A DNA stretch of 64,000 nt from Anaerolineae bacterium (lineage in GTDB: Bacteria; Chloroflexota; Anaerolineae; UBA3071), in the NCBI GenBank assembly GCA_029907105.1, contig JARYMM010000010.1, forward strand, positions 1 to 64,000. The letters run 5' to 3'. Within the stretch, counting starts at the first letter, position 1, and the number at the start of each line of letters is the position of its first letter. A model generated the notes under the pieces. The model saw nothing but the letters and a program-made list of their open reading frames with translations. It was not told where the DNA came from and did not search any database. This document shows, piece after piece, positions 32,536 through 41,461 of this stretch. The translations under genes and the position numbers were made by a program.

Positions 32536-33479
32536 GCGCGCCGGAAGAGAGGGCGACAAACCCGGCGCGTCTGTCGGCGGCCAGCGTCCTGGCGGTGCTG
32601 GTGGCCACGGCCTGCTGGGCCACATCGGGCATTTTCGTCAACTTCATCATGGCCGGCGGCCAGGTCTCGGCGCTGGCCCTGGCCTTCTGGCGTGATCTGG
32701 CCACTTTCGCCGTGCTCTTCAGCGGCCTGAGCGTGCTGCGCCCGGGTTGGCTGTGCATATCACGGCGCGATCTGAAGTGGCTGGCCGGGCTGGGCAGCAT
32801 CGGCCTGGGCACGTTCCACGTCTTGTGGAACCTGAACGTGATGCTCAACGGCGTGGCCGTGGCCACGGTGCAGCAGGCGGCGATGCCGGCCATCGTCGCC
32901 GTGGCTGCCTGGCGGCTCTGGCGTGAGCCGTTGACCCGGCGCAAGGGGTTGGCCATCATCTTGACGTTCGCGGGCACGGTGCTGGTATCCGGCCTGGACG
33001 TTCTGGGGTCGGCGTTCGGAGTTCGGGGGTCGGCATTCGGTCTGGGGCTGCTGGTGGGGCTGGCCACACCGGTGGCCTACGCCGCCTACAGTCTGTTCGG
33101 CAAGCCGCTGGCTGGCCGCTACCGTCCTTTGACCATCCTGACCTATGCTTTTGGCTGCGGGGCCTTGACCCTGCTGCCGTTTCAGGTGTTCACGCCGCAG
33201 CCCTGGCCTGTGCCGGGTCGCACCTGGCTCTGGTTCGCCGTCTTGATCGGTTTAGCCACCATTGTGCCGTTTTCCGCCTACACGTTCGGGCTGGGGCGGC
33301 TGCCGGCCAGCGTGGCCGGAATCCTGGCCATGGCCGAAATCCCTTTCGCTTCCTTCTACGCCCACGTGCTCCTGGGCCAGCGGCTGACGGCCCCGCAGAT
33401 GGCCGGGGCAGCTTTGGTGGTCAGCGGAGTGCTTCTGCTCTCCTGGCCCCGGACGTTCGAACGTTCCAACGTTGCTTAA
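32532..33479 (+). CDS. EamA/DMT-family transporter
   Basis: The product is 315 aa with about ten hydrophobic segments in two EamA repeats ('TACWATSGIFVNFIMAGGQV' and 'ATPVAYAAYSLFGKPLAGRY'), typical of drug/metabolite exporters. The GTG start at 32532 overlaps the previous stop, so it is co-transcribed. An inserted 'GSAFGVRGSAFG' duplication (33000-33045, GTTCGGGGGTCGGC words) lies between the two halves. The C-terminal 'FERSNVA' also looks repeat-derived. Substrate unknown. Confidence 0.88.
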   Translation: MSAPEERATNPARLSAASVLAVLVATACWATSGIFVNFIMAGGQVSALALAFWRDLATFAVLFSGLSVLRPGWLCISRRDLKWLAGLGSIGLGTFHVLWNLNVMLNGVAVATVQQAAMPAIVAVAAWRLWREPLTRRKGLAIILTFAGTVLVSGLDVLGSAFGVRGSAFGLGLLVGLATPVAYAAYSLFGKPLAGRYRPLTILTYAFGCGALTLLPFQVFTPQPWPVPGRTWLWFAVLIGLATIVPFSAYTFGLGRLPASVAGILAMAEIPFASFYAHVLLGQRLTAPQMAGAALVVSGVLLLSWPRTFERSNVA

Positions 33480-33490
33480 GGGGGTGTCCC

Positions 33491-33991
33491 ATGTCAGGAG
33501 CGTATGAACCCACGATAGCCGGCAAGAGCAAAATCGGCGGCCTCATGATCAATGGCCACCTGGGGCGCATCAGCGTGCTGTCCATCCCGGACCGTCCCGG
33601 CGTAGCTGCGGCCTTGCTTGACGCCCTGGGCCAGCGCCGATTGAACGTCCAGTTCATCGTGCAATGCATTGACGAGCAGAACCGGGACCACATCGTGCTC
33701 TGCGTGGACCGTGGCGATTTGGAGGCCTGCCAGCTTGCCATTCAGGAGATCGTGCCGGCGTTACAGGCGGAGTACGTGCAGTGTGACGCCAATGCGGCCA
33801 GCATCGGCATCTTCGGCCCGGACTTCCGCTGGCGGCCGGGCATCGCGGCGAAGATGTTTCAGGCCCTGGCCGGCAAGGGCATCAATATCCTGGCCATCAG
33901 CACCTCCATCTCCACGGTCATGTGCGTGATCAACGCCGACGACCTCCCCGCCGCCGAGGCGGCGATACGGGAGGCCTTCGACGTGCCCTGA
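33491..33991 (+). CDS. Tandem ACT-domain regulatory protein
   Basis: The product is 166 aa with two ACT domains: 'ISVLSIPDRPGVAAALLDAL' and 'GIFGPDFRWRPGIAAKMFQA' followed by 'GINILAISTSISTVMCVI'. This is the regulatory half of aspartokinase without the kinase, so it could bind an amino acid. It is the last gene of the plus-strand run. A paralogue (39990-40529) lies in the opposing hydrogenase operon. Confidence 0.88.
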   Translation: MSGAYEPTIAGKSKIGGLMINGHLGRISVLSIPDRPGVAAALLDALGQRRLNVQFIVQCIDEQNRDHIVLCVDRGDLEACQLAIQEIVPALQAEYVQCDANAASIGIFGPDFRWRPGIAAKMFQALAGKGINILAISTSISTVMCVINADDLPAAEAAIREAFDVP

Positions 33992-34003
33992 TGGAATCAG
34001 AAA

Positions 34004-34026
34004 CCCGGTTCCTTCAGGGAACCGGG
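34004..34026. terminator. Hairpin between convergent ACT and hydrogenase-protease genes
   Basis: CCCGGTTCC (34004-34012) and GGAACCGGG (34018-34026) form a 9-bp stem with a 5-nt loop. The T-run is weak on either side (TTTCTG on the minus strand), so bidirectional termination is likely but not certain. Confidence 0.6.
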
Positions 34027-34048
34027 CTCCTTGCCGTCAGTGTGCACC

Positions 34049-34537
34049 TCAAGGCGCAGGCGGTGCGAGCATCTCCATGATGCGCTCCACCGCCTGGGCT
34101 GCCAACCACCCCGTTTCCTCCGATAACTCCACCCCGAACTCGAAATCATGGCCGCGAACGGACAGGAGACAGGCTGAAGGCACAATCTCTGAGAAGGCCA
34201 GAGCGACTCCCAGCAGCATTTCGGGGGTCATGTGGTGCGTGAAGGCCGAAGGCGTGTACTGCGGCTCCACGGCCACGCAGTGCAGGTCCTCGGCGTAAGC
34301 GCCCGTGTGTGCATCCACGAAGATGACCTGGTCGTAGGCTGCCAGCTTCTCGGCCAGTTCCGGCAGCAACTGCGGCAGGCAGACCAGGTCCACCTCTTCC
34401 CCTAACGCATCCAGGCCGTCCTCGTCCGGGGCCAGCGGAGGACGGCCCAGCCGTGTGGCGATGGCCTTAAGCACATGGTATCCCACGCCGTCATCACGCC
34501 GGTAGGGATTGCCGTAGCCGATAATGAGCGTTTTCAT
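34049..34537 (-). CDS. [NiFe]-hydrogenase maturation protease (HyaD/HycI family)
   Basis: The product is 162 aa. Features are 'IIGYGNPYRRDDGVGYHVLK' (N-terminal Asp ligand), 'VIFVDAHTG' (second acidic ligand) and 'SAFTHHMTPEMLLGVA' (His ligand). The family removes the C-terminal peptide of the large subunit after Ni insertion. It is the last gene of the hydrogenase operon and starts 21 bp after the large-subunit stop. The start lies in a GTGATGCG word repeat, so ATG 34537 is chosen without strong Shine-Dalgarno support; GTG 34540 is possible. Confidence 0.88.
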   Translation of the reverse strand: MKTLIIGYGNPYRRDDGVGYHVLKAIATRLGRPPLAPDEDGLDALGEEVDLVCLPQLLPELAEKLAAYDQVIFVDAHTGAYAEDLHCVAVEPQYTPSAFTHHMTPEMLLGVALAFSEIVPSACLLSVRGHDFEFGVELSEETGWLAAQAVERIMEMLAPPAP

Positions 34538-34558
34538 CACGCATCACGTCCCCGGCCG

Positions 34559-35980
34559 CTAATCTCTCACCAACCTGTCAACTAGTTCCCCTTGGGCGTC
34601 ATACATCTCCAGGACGATGGGCATCTGCCCGACGGCGTGGGTGGAGCAGGACAGGCAGGGATCGTGCGCCCGAATGGCCGCCTCCACGCGGTTGAGCATC
34701 CCCTCCGTCAGCTTCGTGCCGTCCACGTACCGTTTGGCCACCATCTCCACCGATTTGTTCATCGCCCAGTTGTTATGGCCCGTGGCCACGATGAGGTTGA
34801 CTTTGGTGATCTGGCCCCGCGGGTTGGTCCAGTAGTGGTGGAACAGCGTGCCGCGCGGCGCTTCCAGGCAGCCCACGCCCTCGCCGGTGATGACGTTGGA
34901 GTTGGTGATGATGTCGGTGCTTAACACATCGGGCTCTTCCAGGATCTGGCGGGCCCGCTCCAGCGCGTACACCGTCTCGATGAGCCTGGCATAATGGAAC
35001 ATCAGCGTCGCCTCCACCGGTCGGCCGCCGTTGAGGCTCTTCCAGACCTTCATCTCCTCCTGGGCCAGCGGCGTGCTGATGTGCGAGGCGGCGTTGAGCC
35101 GTCCCAGCGGCCCCACGCGGTAGGTGCCCTCCGGCCAGCCCAGCTTCTTGTAGTAGGGGAACTTGAGGTAGGACCAGTCCTCCACCCGCTCGCCGATGTA
35201 GTCCAGGTAGTGGCAGGGGTCGAACTGCTCCAGCAACTGACCGTCCTTATCCACGATGCGCATCTGGCCGTGGTAAAGTTCCAGAGCGCCATCGGGTTGC
35301 ACCAGGCCGGCATAATTGGAACGGAAGACGGCGAATTCCTCCACAATCTGGCGATTCTTCTCTGCCCAGTCCTTGAAGACAGCGATGCCTGTCTGCACGG
35401 TGGCGATGTGCTCGTCAATCTGGCGCAGGATGGCATCGCGCCGCTCCAGCGGCAGGTTACGGTCCACGCCGCCGGGCACGCCGAAGCGGGGATGGACTCG
35501 CTTGTCCCCCAGAGTGCGGATGATCTCCTGGCCAAAGGCGCGCAGCCTGACGGCCTTGACCGCCAGCTCTGGCGCTGCCTGCACCACGCCCACCACATTG
35601 CGGATGGCCGGGTCGGCGTCGAAGCCGAGGATCAGATCCGGCCCCGCCAGTTCGAAGAAGTGCATGCCGTGGGACTGGATCATCTGCCCCATGTGCATCA
35701 GCTCACGCAGCAGGTGCGCCGTGCGCGGCGGCCGCACGCCGATGAGCGCATCGCAGGCCTTGGTAGCGGCCAGGTGATGGCTCACCGGGCAGATACCACA
35801 GATGCGCGGCGTGATCTGGATCATTTCGTAGAACATGCGCCCTTCGCTGAATTTCTCAAAGCCCCGAAACTGATCCACATGGAAAAACGATCTCTCCACC
35901 TGTCCTTGCTCGTTGAGATGAATGGTCACCCGCGCGTGCCCCTCGATGCGGGTTACGGGCTCAATGGTGATCTTCTGCAT
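34559..35980 (-). CDS. hoxH: [NiFe]-hydrogenase large subunit (bidirectional HoxH-like, group 3)
   Basis: The product is 473 aa. The L1 motif 'RICGICPVSHHLAATKACD' and L2 motif 'DPCLSCSTH' supply the four Cys ligands of the Ni-Fe centre. A 25-residue tail after the final His is the peptide expected to be cleaved by the adjacent protease. No Tat signal is present on the small subunit, so the enzyme is cytoplasmic. Neighbouring HoxY-like, HoxU/NuoG-like and NuoE/NuoF genes indicate an NAD(P)-linked group 3c/3d type enzyme rather than Mvh. Confidence 0.94.
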   Translation of the reverse strand: MQKITIEPVTRIEGHARVTIHLNEQGQVERSFFHVDQFRGFEKFSEGRMFYEMIQITPRICGICPVSHHLAATKACDALIGVRPPRTAHLLRELMHMGQMIQSHGMHFFELAGPDLILGFDADPAIRNVVGVVQAAPELAVKAVRLRAFGQEIIRTLGDKRVHPRFGVPGGVDRNLPLERRDAILRQIDEHIATVQTGIAVFKDWAEKNRQIVEEFAVFRSNYAGLVQPDGALELYHGQMRIVDKDGQLLEQFDPCHYLDYIGERVEDWSYLKFPYYKKLGWPEGTYRVGPLGRLNAASHISTPLAQEEMKVWKSLNGGRPVEATLMFHYARLIETVYALERARQILEEPDVLSTDIITNSNVITGEGVGCLEAPRGTLFHHYWTNPRGQITKVNLIVATGHNNWAMNKSVEMVAKRYVDGTKLTEGMLNRVEAAIRAHDPCLSCSTHAVGQMPIVLEMYDAQGELVDRLVRD

Positions 35981-36004
35981 GGTCGTACTCCTCCCCTCGA
36001 TCCA

Positions 36005-36547
36005 TCAATCGTACTTGAGGTTGTCCCCCGCCAACACCGGCATGCGTCCGGCGAGCAATTCCGTCAGCACAAACCAGATGGCATCGGCCGAGGGAGGACA
36101 GCCGGGCAGATGCACATCCACCGGCACCACCTCATCCACGGCCAGCACCTTCTCCAGGGGGCGGGCGATCTCCTCAGAGCGAGGGATCCGGCCCTCCACG
36201 GTGCTTTCGGTCTCCACGTAGCCGCGCCGCAGCGCTTCCTCTTTGTCGAAGAAATTGAGCATGGTGCAGATGCCGCCGAAGGTGGCGCAATCGCCCATGG
36301 CGATGAGGATCTTGCAGCGCTCGCGCATGCGCCGGGCCACCTCCAGTTGATGGGTGTTGCCCACCGCGCCGGTGAGGATACCCACGTCCACCCCTTCCTC
36401 CGGCGGATGCTTGAGGTCGGTGATGGGCGTCGAGTGCAGTTCGACGTGTTTCAGCAGTTCCAGGATCCGGTCATCAATGTCCAGGAAGGACATGTGGCAA
36501 CCGGCACAGGCTTCCAACCAGTCAGTGGCGACTTTGATCTTGGTCAT
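36005..36547 (-). CDS. hoxY: Hydrogenase small subunit (HoxY-like, NADH:ubiquinone oxidoreductase 20 kDa family)
   Basis: The product is 180 aa. Proximal [4Fe-4S] ligands are visible in 'ACAGCHMSFLDIDDR', 'IAMGDCATFGGI' and 'LPGCPPSADAIW'. It is a single-cluster small subunit, shorter than membrane hydrogenase types. The start at 36547 has GAGGAGG 7 nt upstream; the longer ORF reading to 37012 overlaps the NuoG-like gene and is rejected. Confidence 0.93.
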   Translation of the reverse strand: MTKIKVATDWLEACAGCHMSFLDIDDRILELLKHVELHSTPITDLKHPPEEGVDVGILTGAVGNTHQLEVARRMRERCKILIAMGDCATFGGICTMLNFFDKEEALRRGYVETESTVEGRIPRSEEIARPLEKVLAVDEVVPVDVHLPGCPPSADAIWFVLTELLAGRMPVLAGDNLKYD

Positions 36548-36591
36548 TGATTGCCTCCTCAAAGGTGCAAAAACCTGCCAGGTCTTGAATG

Positions 36592-38295
36592 CTATAGGGC
36601 CAGGTTCAGTCGCCCGGCCAGGGTCTTCAGCACTTTGACCGTTGGCCAGACGTTTTCCGGCGGTGTCAAGGCAGCCTGCACCGACTGCACCCGCCCTTCG
36701 GTATTGGTCACGTGGCCCGATTGCTCGGCCCAGATGGGCGCGGGCAAGACCACGTCGGCCATGTCGGTCAGCGGGCCGACGTAGCTGGCCTGAGCTACCA
36801 CGAACCCGGCGCCGTTGCGCGGGATATGCAGGCGGTCGTCTTCGGCCAGGATGTAGAGCACACGGGCGGAGGCCTCCCCACCCCGGCTGAGCGGCAGGCC
36901 AGCGGCCACCGCGCCGCGGCTGTTGCTGCCCCTGCTCAATCCGAGGAAAGAAGCTTTGCCGGCCAGGGGAGCGAGAGCTGCCTCCGCTTCTGCCGGCAAG
37001 TCGGCCGCGCACACTACAACCGGCCGGCTGGCCTGTGCGGCCATGCCGACCAGGCTGTCCATCTGGTCGAAACCGACGTGCCAGGTGGCGTAAGAGGCCA
37101 GCCCGTTATCCGCATCGGCCACCAGGGCCAGACGGGCCCCTCGATCCACGGCCCGGCGCACAAAGGCCCCTGCCACCTGGTGGTCTTTCTTCAGGTCCGC
37201 GCCCACCACGAGGATGACATCGGCCTCGGCCAGGTCGGTCAGCCTGCCTTCAGCGCCCGGTGCCGGGGCCAGGCTGCCCACCGCCGCCATCTCCGCACCC
37301 AGGGACCGAAACAGCCTGCCGAACTGGGTCATGGTCTCGTTGGTAGCCCGGGTGGTGATCAGCGCGGCCAGGCTGTCGCCGGAGAGCTTTTCGGCCACCA
37401 GGCCCAGCGCTTCATCCCATTCGCACGGCTCCAGCAGGCCACGGCGGCGCACCAGCGGCTGAGTCACCCGCTGGCGGTCGTCAAAGAGCGGCTCGAAACG
37501 TCCAACGACGCACAACAGCCCTTTGTTGACCTCGGCATCCCAGTCGCCTTCGATGCGCACCAGGTGGTTGGCCCGGCTCACCAGCTCGATGCCGCAGCCG
37601 ATGCTACAGCCGACGCAGGTGGACCTGGTGCGCTCCACCTGGGTCTCACGCCCGCGGTAGGCGCTTTTCAGGTCCATCAGCGCGCCGGTGGGGCACACCT
37701 GGAGACAGGTGCCGCACTGGATGCAGGAGGATTCGCCCATAGGCACGTTCAAGTCGGCGGTGATCATCGAGTGGATGCCGCGTTCACGCACCCCCAGGGT
37801 GTGGTTGGCCACCAGTTCCGCGCAGGCGCGGACGCACCGCCGGCACAGGATACAGCGGTTATGGTCCATGACGAAGTACTGCCGTGTGGCATCCACCGCC
37901 AGCGGCTCGACAGGGCGCGGATAGGGCCATTCGGTCAGACCATAGCGATAGGCCAGGCTCTGCAACTCACAATCGCCACTCATCTGGCAGTACATGCAGT
38001 AATGGTTGCGCTCGGAGAACAACAATTGCAGGACGAACTTGCGCGCGGCCACCACTTTCTCCGACTCGGTATGCACGACCATGCCCTCGGTAACAGGGAA
38101 GGTGCAGGCCGTCTGCAATGCCCGCTGCCTTTCGATTTCTACCAGACAGATGCGGCAGGCCCCCCAGTTGCTGAGTGCCGGGTGATGGCAGAGCGTAGGG
38201 ATGTCGAGGCCCGCTTCCCTGGCCGCCTCCAACACGGTGCTGCCTGCTTCAGCGGCGATTTTCTGCCCATCAATGGTAATCTGTACCTTTGTCAT
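36592..38295 (-). CDS. HoxU/NuoG-like diaphorase-linking iron-sulfur subunit
   Basis: The product is 567 aa. An N-terminal [2Fe-2S] domain ('PTLCHHPALSNWGACRICLV'), a His-Cys [4Fe-4S] motif ('NHYCMYCQMSGDCELQSLAY'), two ferredoxin clusters ('CILCRRCVRAC', 'CIQCGTCLQVCPTGAL') and a further 'CVGCSIGCGIEL' motif are followed by a truncated molybdopterin-oxidoreductase-like domain that probably binds no cofactor. It is longer than HoxU (about 240 aa) and shorter than NuoG. It wires NuoF/NuoE to the HoxY/HoxH module. Confidence 0.9.
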   Translation of the reverse strand: MTKVQITIDGQKIAAEAGSTVLEAAREAGLDIPTLCHHPALSNWGACRICLVEIERQRALQTACTFPVTEGMVVHTESEKVVAARKFVLQLLFSERNHYCMYCQMSGDCELQSLAYRYGLTEWPYPRPVEPLAVDATRQYFVMDHNRCILCRRCVRACAELVANHTLGVRERGIHSMITADLNVPMGESSCIQCGTCLQVCPTGALMDLKSAYRGRETQVERTRSTCVGCSIGCGIELVSRANHLVRIEGDWDAEVNKGLLCVVGRFEPLFDDRQRVTQPLVRRRGLLEPCEWDEALGLVAEKLSGDSLAALITTRATNETMTQFGRLFRSLGAEMAAVGSLAPAPGAEGRLTDLAEADVILVVGADLKKDHQVAGAFVRRAVDRGARLALVADADNGLASYATWHVGFDQMDSLVGMAAQASRPVVVCAADLPAEAEAALAPLAGKASFLGLSRGSNSRGAVAAGLPLSRGGEASARVLYILAEDDRLHIPRNGAGFVVAQASYVGPLTDMADVVLPAPIWAEQSGHVTNTEGRVQSVQAALTPPENVWPTVKVLKTLAGRLNLAL

Positions 38296-38473
38296 AATAT
38301 TGATCTCGCTCCTTTCGCTACTGCTGGATAGGGTTCAACGAAGAATCGCATACAAGGGCGAAGGGTGAGGGGCGGATTGCAAATTGGCCTCCTGCGTCCC
38401 CGCGACCTTGCTCTGTTTTGAGCTTTAACCTTTGTAAAACTGCTCAGCCTCCTGCTGGTGGAGTGCGTTTGTC

Positions 38474-38542
38474 GTCACCCTGAGCGCAGCGAAGGGTCTC
38501 GTTCTTCGCATGAACGAGATTCTTCGCTTCGCTCAGAATGAC
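38474..38542. repeat. Inverted repeat of the 'CCTGAGCG-AGCGAAG' type
   Basis: Arms of 31 nt at 38474-38504 (begins GTCACCCTGAGCGCAGCGAA) and 38512-38542 (ends CGCTCAGAATGAC) pair at about 26 positions. A half-like copy is at 60582-60615. The 290-bp gap between the NuoG-like and kinase genes also contains TTTGAGCTTTGGACTTGAG words (near 38420 and 38555-38585) and no gene. Confidence 0.8.
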
Positions 38543-38586
38543 GGGTTGGGCAGTTACTAGCCTTTGAGCTTTGGACTTGAGATATG

Positions 38587-39987
38587 TCATACACTTGTGC
38601 CTGCCGGCAGCAGAAAGGTGAACGTGCTGCCCTTGCCCGGTTCCGATTCGACCCAGATCCGGCCACCATAGGTTTCCACAATGCGCTTGACAATGGACAG
38701 CCCCAGGCCTGTCCCGTGTTGTTCCAGCGCTTTGGCATTCTCGGCACGGTAGAACTGCTCGAAGATGCGCGGCAGATCTTCAGGTGAGATGCCAATCCCG
38801 GTGTCCTGCACCGTCCCCATAATGCCCCTGGCATTCCGGCTCAGGGAAACGACCACGCTGCCGCCGGCCATCGTGTACTTGATCGCATTGCTGATCAGAT
38901 TCATCCATAATTGTTTGATGTGCTCCAGGTCGGCATTCACCGGAGGCACATCAGGGGCGATTTCGACCCTGAAAGTCAGCCCCTTCTCCTCCGCCTGGCC
39001 GCGCAGCAAATCGCCCACCTCCCGCAGCACCTGGGCCAGGTCCACAGATTCCACCTTCGCTTCGGCTCCAGGCTCCTCCAGCCGGGCCATGTACAGGAGA
39101 TCACCGATCAGTGCCAACTGATCGAGGGCCCGCTGTTCGGCTCGCCGGATGATCTCCCGCTCTTTTTCCGGCGGCACGTAGCCTTCCAGAATGAGCTTCA
39201 GATAGCTCTGGATGGCCGCCACGGGCGCACGCAGTTCGTGGGTGACCACCCGGATGAACTGTGTCCGGGCTTTGTCCATTTCCCGCAGCCGCTTGTTGAG
39301 TTCCGTCAATTCCTCGCCCCGCATCTCACAGGAGAGATTGGCCTCCATAAGCTCTCTCTCCCTCGCCCTCAGCCTGCTCACAATGCGAGAGACGAAGTAG
39401 GCGGTGGCAAAAGCGGCAATGATCAGCGTGATGCTGGTGACGAAGACGTGAACCGGCTGTTGGAAGCGCAACGGGCTGCGAAACCCGGTCAGATTATAGT
39501 GAGGGATAACCCTGAACCATTCGAGCAGCAAGAGAACGAGATAAAGGCCGCTGACCAGACCGGCATAGGCAAAACTGCTCGACCTGGGGAACAGCGTGCT
39601 GGCGATGACCACATAGATGAGATAAAAGATAAACAACGGCGTTTCCAAGCCGCCCAGAAAGTGCAGGAGAGCCGTCAGGAACAGTGTGTTCAGGACAAGC
39701 AGGGCATGGGCCAGGCCCAAATAGTGCCTCTGGGAGACCCTCACCCTCCCCTCTCCCAGAGGGAGAGGGAAGTGAAGATGACGGAAGTAGAAAAAGACCA
39801 CTAAATTGCTCAGAGACAGGCCGACGATGGCGCCCAGAAGCGAAGGCCAGGCCAGGACGCCCGGCAAAAGGACGCTGACCACCAGCACGATGAACAGCGC
39901 GCCCAGAACCGTCAGCCATCCCAGGCGGATCAGCCAATCAATGCGCTCCCTCAATTCCTCCTCAGGCGTATAGAACGCCTCGGCCAT
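38587..39987 (-). CDS. Membrane histidine kinase inside the hydrogenase operon
   Basis: The product is 466 aa. Six or so hydrophobic segments lie between residues 20 and 215 (MASE-like sensor without a large extracytoplasmic domain). HisKA has the phospho-His in 'VVTHELRAPVAAIQSYLKLI', and HATPase motifs are 'LWMNLISNAIKYTMAGGSVV', 'DTGIGISPEDLP' and 'GTGLGLSIVKRIVETYGG'. An in-frame repeat insertion in a loop (39736-39772) reads 'PLPLGEGRVRV'. Its own gene lies between four receiver-only proteins and the HoxU-like gene, so it is their likely phosphodonor. Confidence 0.92.
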   Translation of the reverse strand: MAEAFYTPEEELRERIDWLIRLGWLTVLGALFIVLVVSVLLPGVLAWPSLLGAIVGLSLSNLVVFFYFRHLHFPLPLGEGRVRVSQRHYLGLAHALLVLNTLFLTALLHFLGGLETPLFIFYLIYVVIASTLFPRSSSFAYAGLVSGLYLVLLLLEWFRVIPHYNLTGFRSPLRFQQPVHVFVTSITLIIAAFATAYFVSRIVSRLRARERELMEANLSCEMRGEELTELNKRLREMDKARTQFIRVVTHELRAPVAAIQSYLKLILEGYVPPEKEREIIRRAEQRALDQLALIGDLLYMARLEEPGAEAKVESVDLAQVLREVGDLLRGQAEEKGLTFRVEIAPDVPPVNADLEHIKQLWMNLISNAIKYTMAGGSVVVSLSRNARGIMGTVQDTGIGISPEDLPRIFEQFYRAENAKALEQHGTGLGLSIVKRIVETYGGRIWVESEPGKGSTFTFLLPAGTSV

Positions 39988-39989
39988 GG

Positions 39990-40529
39990 TCAGTTCTTCT
40001 CCTCGCAGGCGGTCGAGCGGAGCGACAGCCCGCAGGCAGCGGTGAATACCGCGCTGGAAGGCACATCGAAGGCTTTCTGAAGCGCGCGCACGGCCTCAGA
40101 CAAGCCATCCCTGCTAATGACGCAGGAAATGGTGGAGATGGATGTGCTGATGGCCAGGATGTTGATCCCAGCCCCGGCCAGCGCCGAAAAGGTCAAACCG
40201 GCGATGCCGGGATAGTCCCGGAAATGGGGGCCGAAGACCGACACCATGGCCACATCCCGCTGGCAGATCACTTCCTCAGGCAGCACTTCCGATCTGGTCT
40301 TTTCAATCGCTGCCAGAGCCTCCTCCAGGCTGTCCTGGGCAACGCAAAGGATGATGTGGCTGCGATTTTCCAGGTCAATGCACTGGACAATGAACTCGAC
40401 GTTGATGCCCCGTTTGCCCAGGGCACTCAGCACAGCACTGGCAATGCCTGGCCGGTCCGGCATGGACATCACGCCTATCCTGGCCAGATTGGGGTTTTGG
40501 ATGATGCCGCCTGCTTTGGCCTTGGTCAT
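39990..40529 (-). CDS. Tandem ACT-domain protein, paralogue within the hydrogenase operon
   Basis: The product is 179 aa. Two ACT domains ('IGVMSMPDRPGIASAVLSAL' and 'FGPHFRDYPGIAGLTFSALA' plus 'GINILAISTSISTISCVI') closely resemble the ACT protein at 33491-33991. It lies 2 bp upstream of the kinase gene and downstream of the receiver genes, so a ligand-sensing role in the same regulatory set is likely. The ATG at 40529 is chosen; upstream sequence is an AAAGTTCAAAG word repeat. Confidence 0.87.
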   Translation of the reverse strand: MTKAKAGGIIQNPNLARIGVMSMPDRPGIASAVLSALGKRGINVEFIVQCIDLENRSHIILCVAQDSLEEALAAIEKTRSEVLPEEVICQRDVAMVSVFGPHFRDYPGIAGLTFSALAGAGINILAISTSISTISCVISRDGLSEAVRALQKAFDVPSSAVFTAACGLSLRSTACEEKN

Positions 40530-40607
40530 GTTCAAAGTCCAAAGTTCAAAGTGCAAAGCTCAAAACGCGCAATGATGGAAGGTCTTTGGATTTTGCGCTC
40601 CCCAACC

Positions 40608-40994
40608 CTACGGCGACGGTGTCCCGATGAGCTTCTCGATTTTGTTCAGCAGATCGTCCGGATCCATAGGCTTGGAGATCCAGCCGTCAATGGGGATGAA
40701 TTCATCCGTAGGAAACAGGCTGGCATGAGGGCTGGTGATGATGGAAGTCACCATGATCACCGGAATGGACTTGAGTTCGGGGTCTTCCCGCATTTCATGG
40801 GACACTTCCAAACCATCGAGAATGCTGGACATCATCACATCCAGCAGTACCAGGTTCGGACGGCGCTCGCGCATGGCCTGTAGAGCCTGCTCGCCGTTGC
40901 TGGCGCTGCGCACCTCATAGCCACGGGCTTCCAGGATCATCCGTGTGATCTCGACGAACTCGGGATCGTCGTCTACGACCAGGATTGTGCTCAC
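40608..40994 (-). CDS. Receiver-only response regulator (1 of 4)
   Basis: The product is 128 aa, a lone REC domain. It has acidic 'VVDDDPEF', phospho-acceptor Asp in 'LVLLDVMMSSILDGLEV', and Lys in 'DGWISKPMDPDDLL'. Instead of the usual 'MPxMDG' it reads 'MMSSILDG', and an insert 'ASLFPTDEFIPI' sits before the Lys strand. The GTG start at 40994 has GGAGGAG upstream; reading further upstream is unsupported. The same features mark the three sister receivers. Confidence 0.9.
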   Translation of the reverse strand: MSTILVVDDDPEFVEITRMILEARGYEVRSASNGEQALQAMRERRPNLVLLDVMMSSILDGLEVSHEMREDPELKSIPVIMVTSIITSPHASLFPTDEFIPIDGWISKPMDPDDLLNKIEKLIGTPSP

Positions 40995-41048
40995 AGGATT
41001 GTCTCCTCCTACCAATGCACCGCTGCAGGGGCGCACGGCAGCGCGCCC

Positions 41049-41420
41049 CTACAGGAGCCTTTTCACCTCGGCTAACAGCCGGTCGGCAGACACCGGCTTG
41101 GTCAGGAAAGTATCTATGTGGATGGCCTCATCGGTTGGAAACAGGGCGGCGTAGTCAATGTTGGCAATGGAAGTGACCATCAAGATGGGGATATTCCTAT
41201 GGTGAGCGTCGTTGTACATCCTCTGGCTCATCTGCAGCCCATCCAGGACGCTGGCCATGACCACATCGAGGATCACAAGGTCTGGCTTCTCCTCCTGTAC
41301 TTTGTCCCATCCTTCGCTGCTGTTGGCTGCGCTGATCACTTCGTACCCCTGCGATTCCAGCACCAATCGGGTGCTCTCCACGAAATCGGGGTCATCATCT
41401 ACGATAAGGATCTTGCTCAC
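41049..41420 (-). CDS. Receiver-only response regulator (2 of 4)
   Basis: The product is 123 aa. It has 'IVDDDPDF', Asp in 'LVILDVVMASVLDGLQM', insert 'ALFPTDEAIHID', and Lys in 'TFLTKPVSADRLL'. No output domain follows. The gap to the next receiver gene contains GGGGCGC/GCGCCCC hairpin words near 41024-41050. Confidence 0.9.
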   Translation of the reverse strand: MSKILIVDDDPDFVESTRLVLESQGYEVISAANSSEGWDKVQEEKPDLVILDVVMASVLDGLQMSQRMYNDAHHRNIPILMVTSIANIDYAALFPTDEAIHIDTFLTKPVSADRLLAEVKRLL

Positions 41421-41461
41421 GTTAGGTCTCCTTCTGTAGGCCCACCGCCGTGCGCCCCTAC

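Noticed and set aside
20865-34026. Complete Wood-Ljungdahl pathway
   Set aside because: Only methyl-branch and activation genes are present (MeTr, MetF/V, Hdr, RACo-like). No CODH/ACS, formate dehydrogenase, Fhs or FolD gene lies in the window.
36548-37012. Long N-terminal extension of the hydrogenase small subunit
   Set aside because: It overlaps the NuoG-like gene in another frame, is Arg/Gly-rich without similarity, and a strong Shine-Dalgarno supports the start at 36547.
34559-38295. Respiratory complex I operon
   Set aside because: The Nuo-like genes lack membrane subunits and sit with hydrogenase large and small subunits plus a maturation protease, which indicates a soluble bidirectional hydrogenase.
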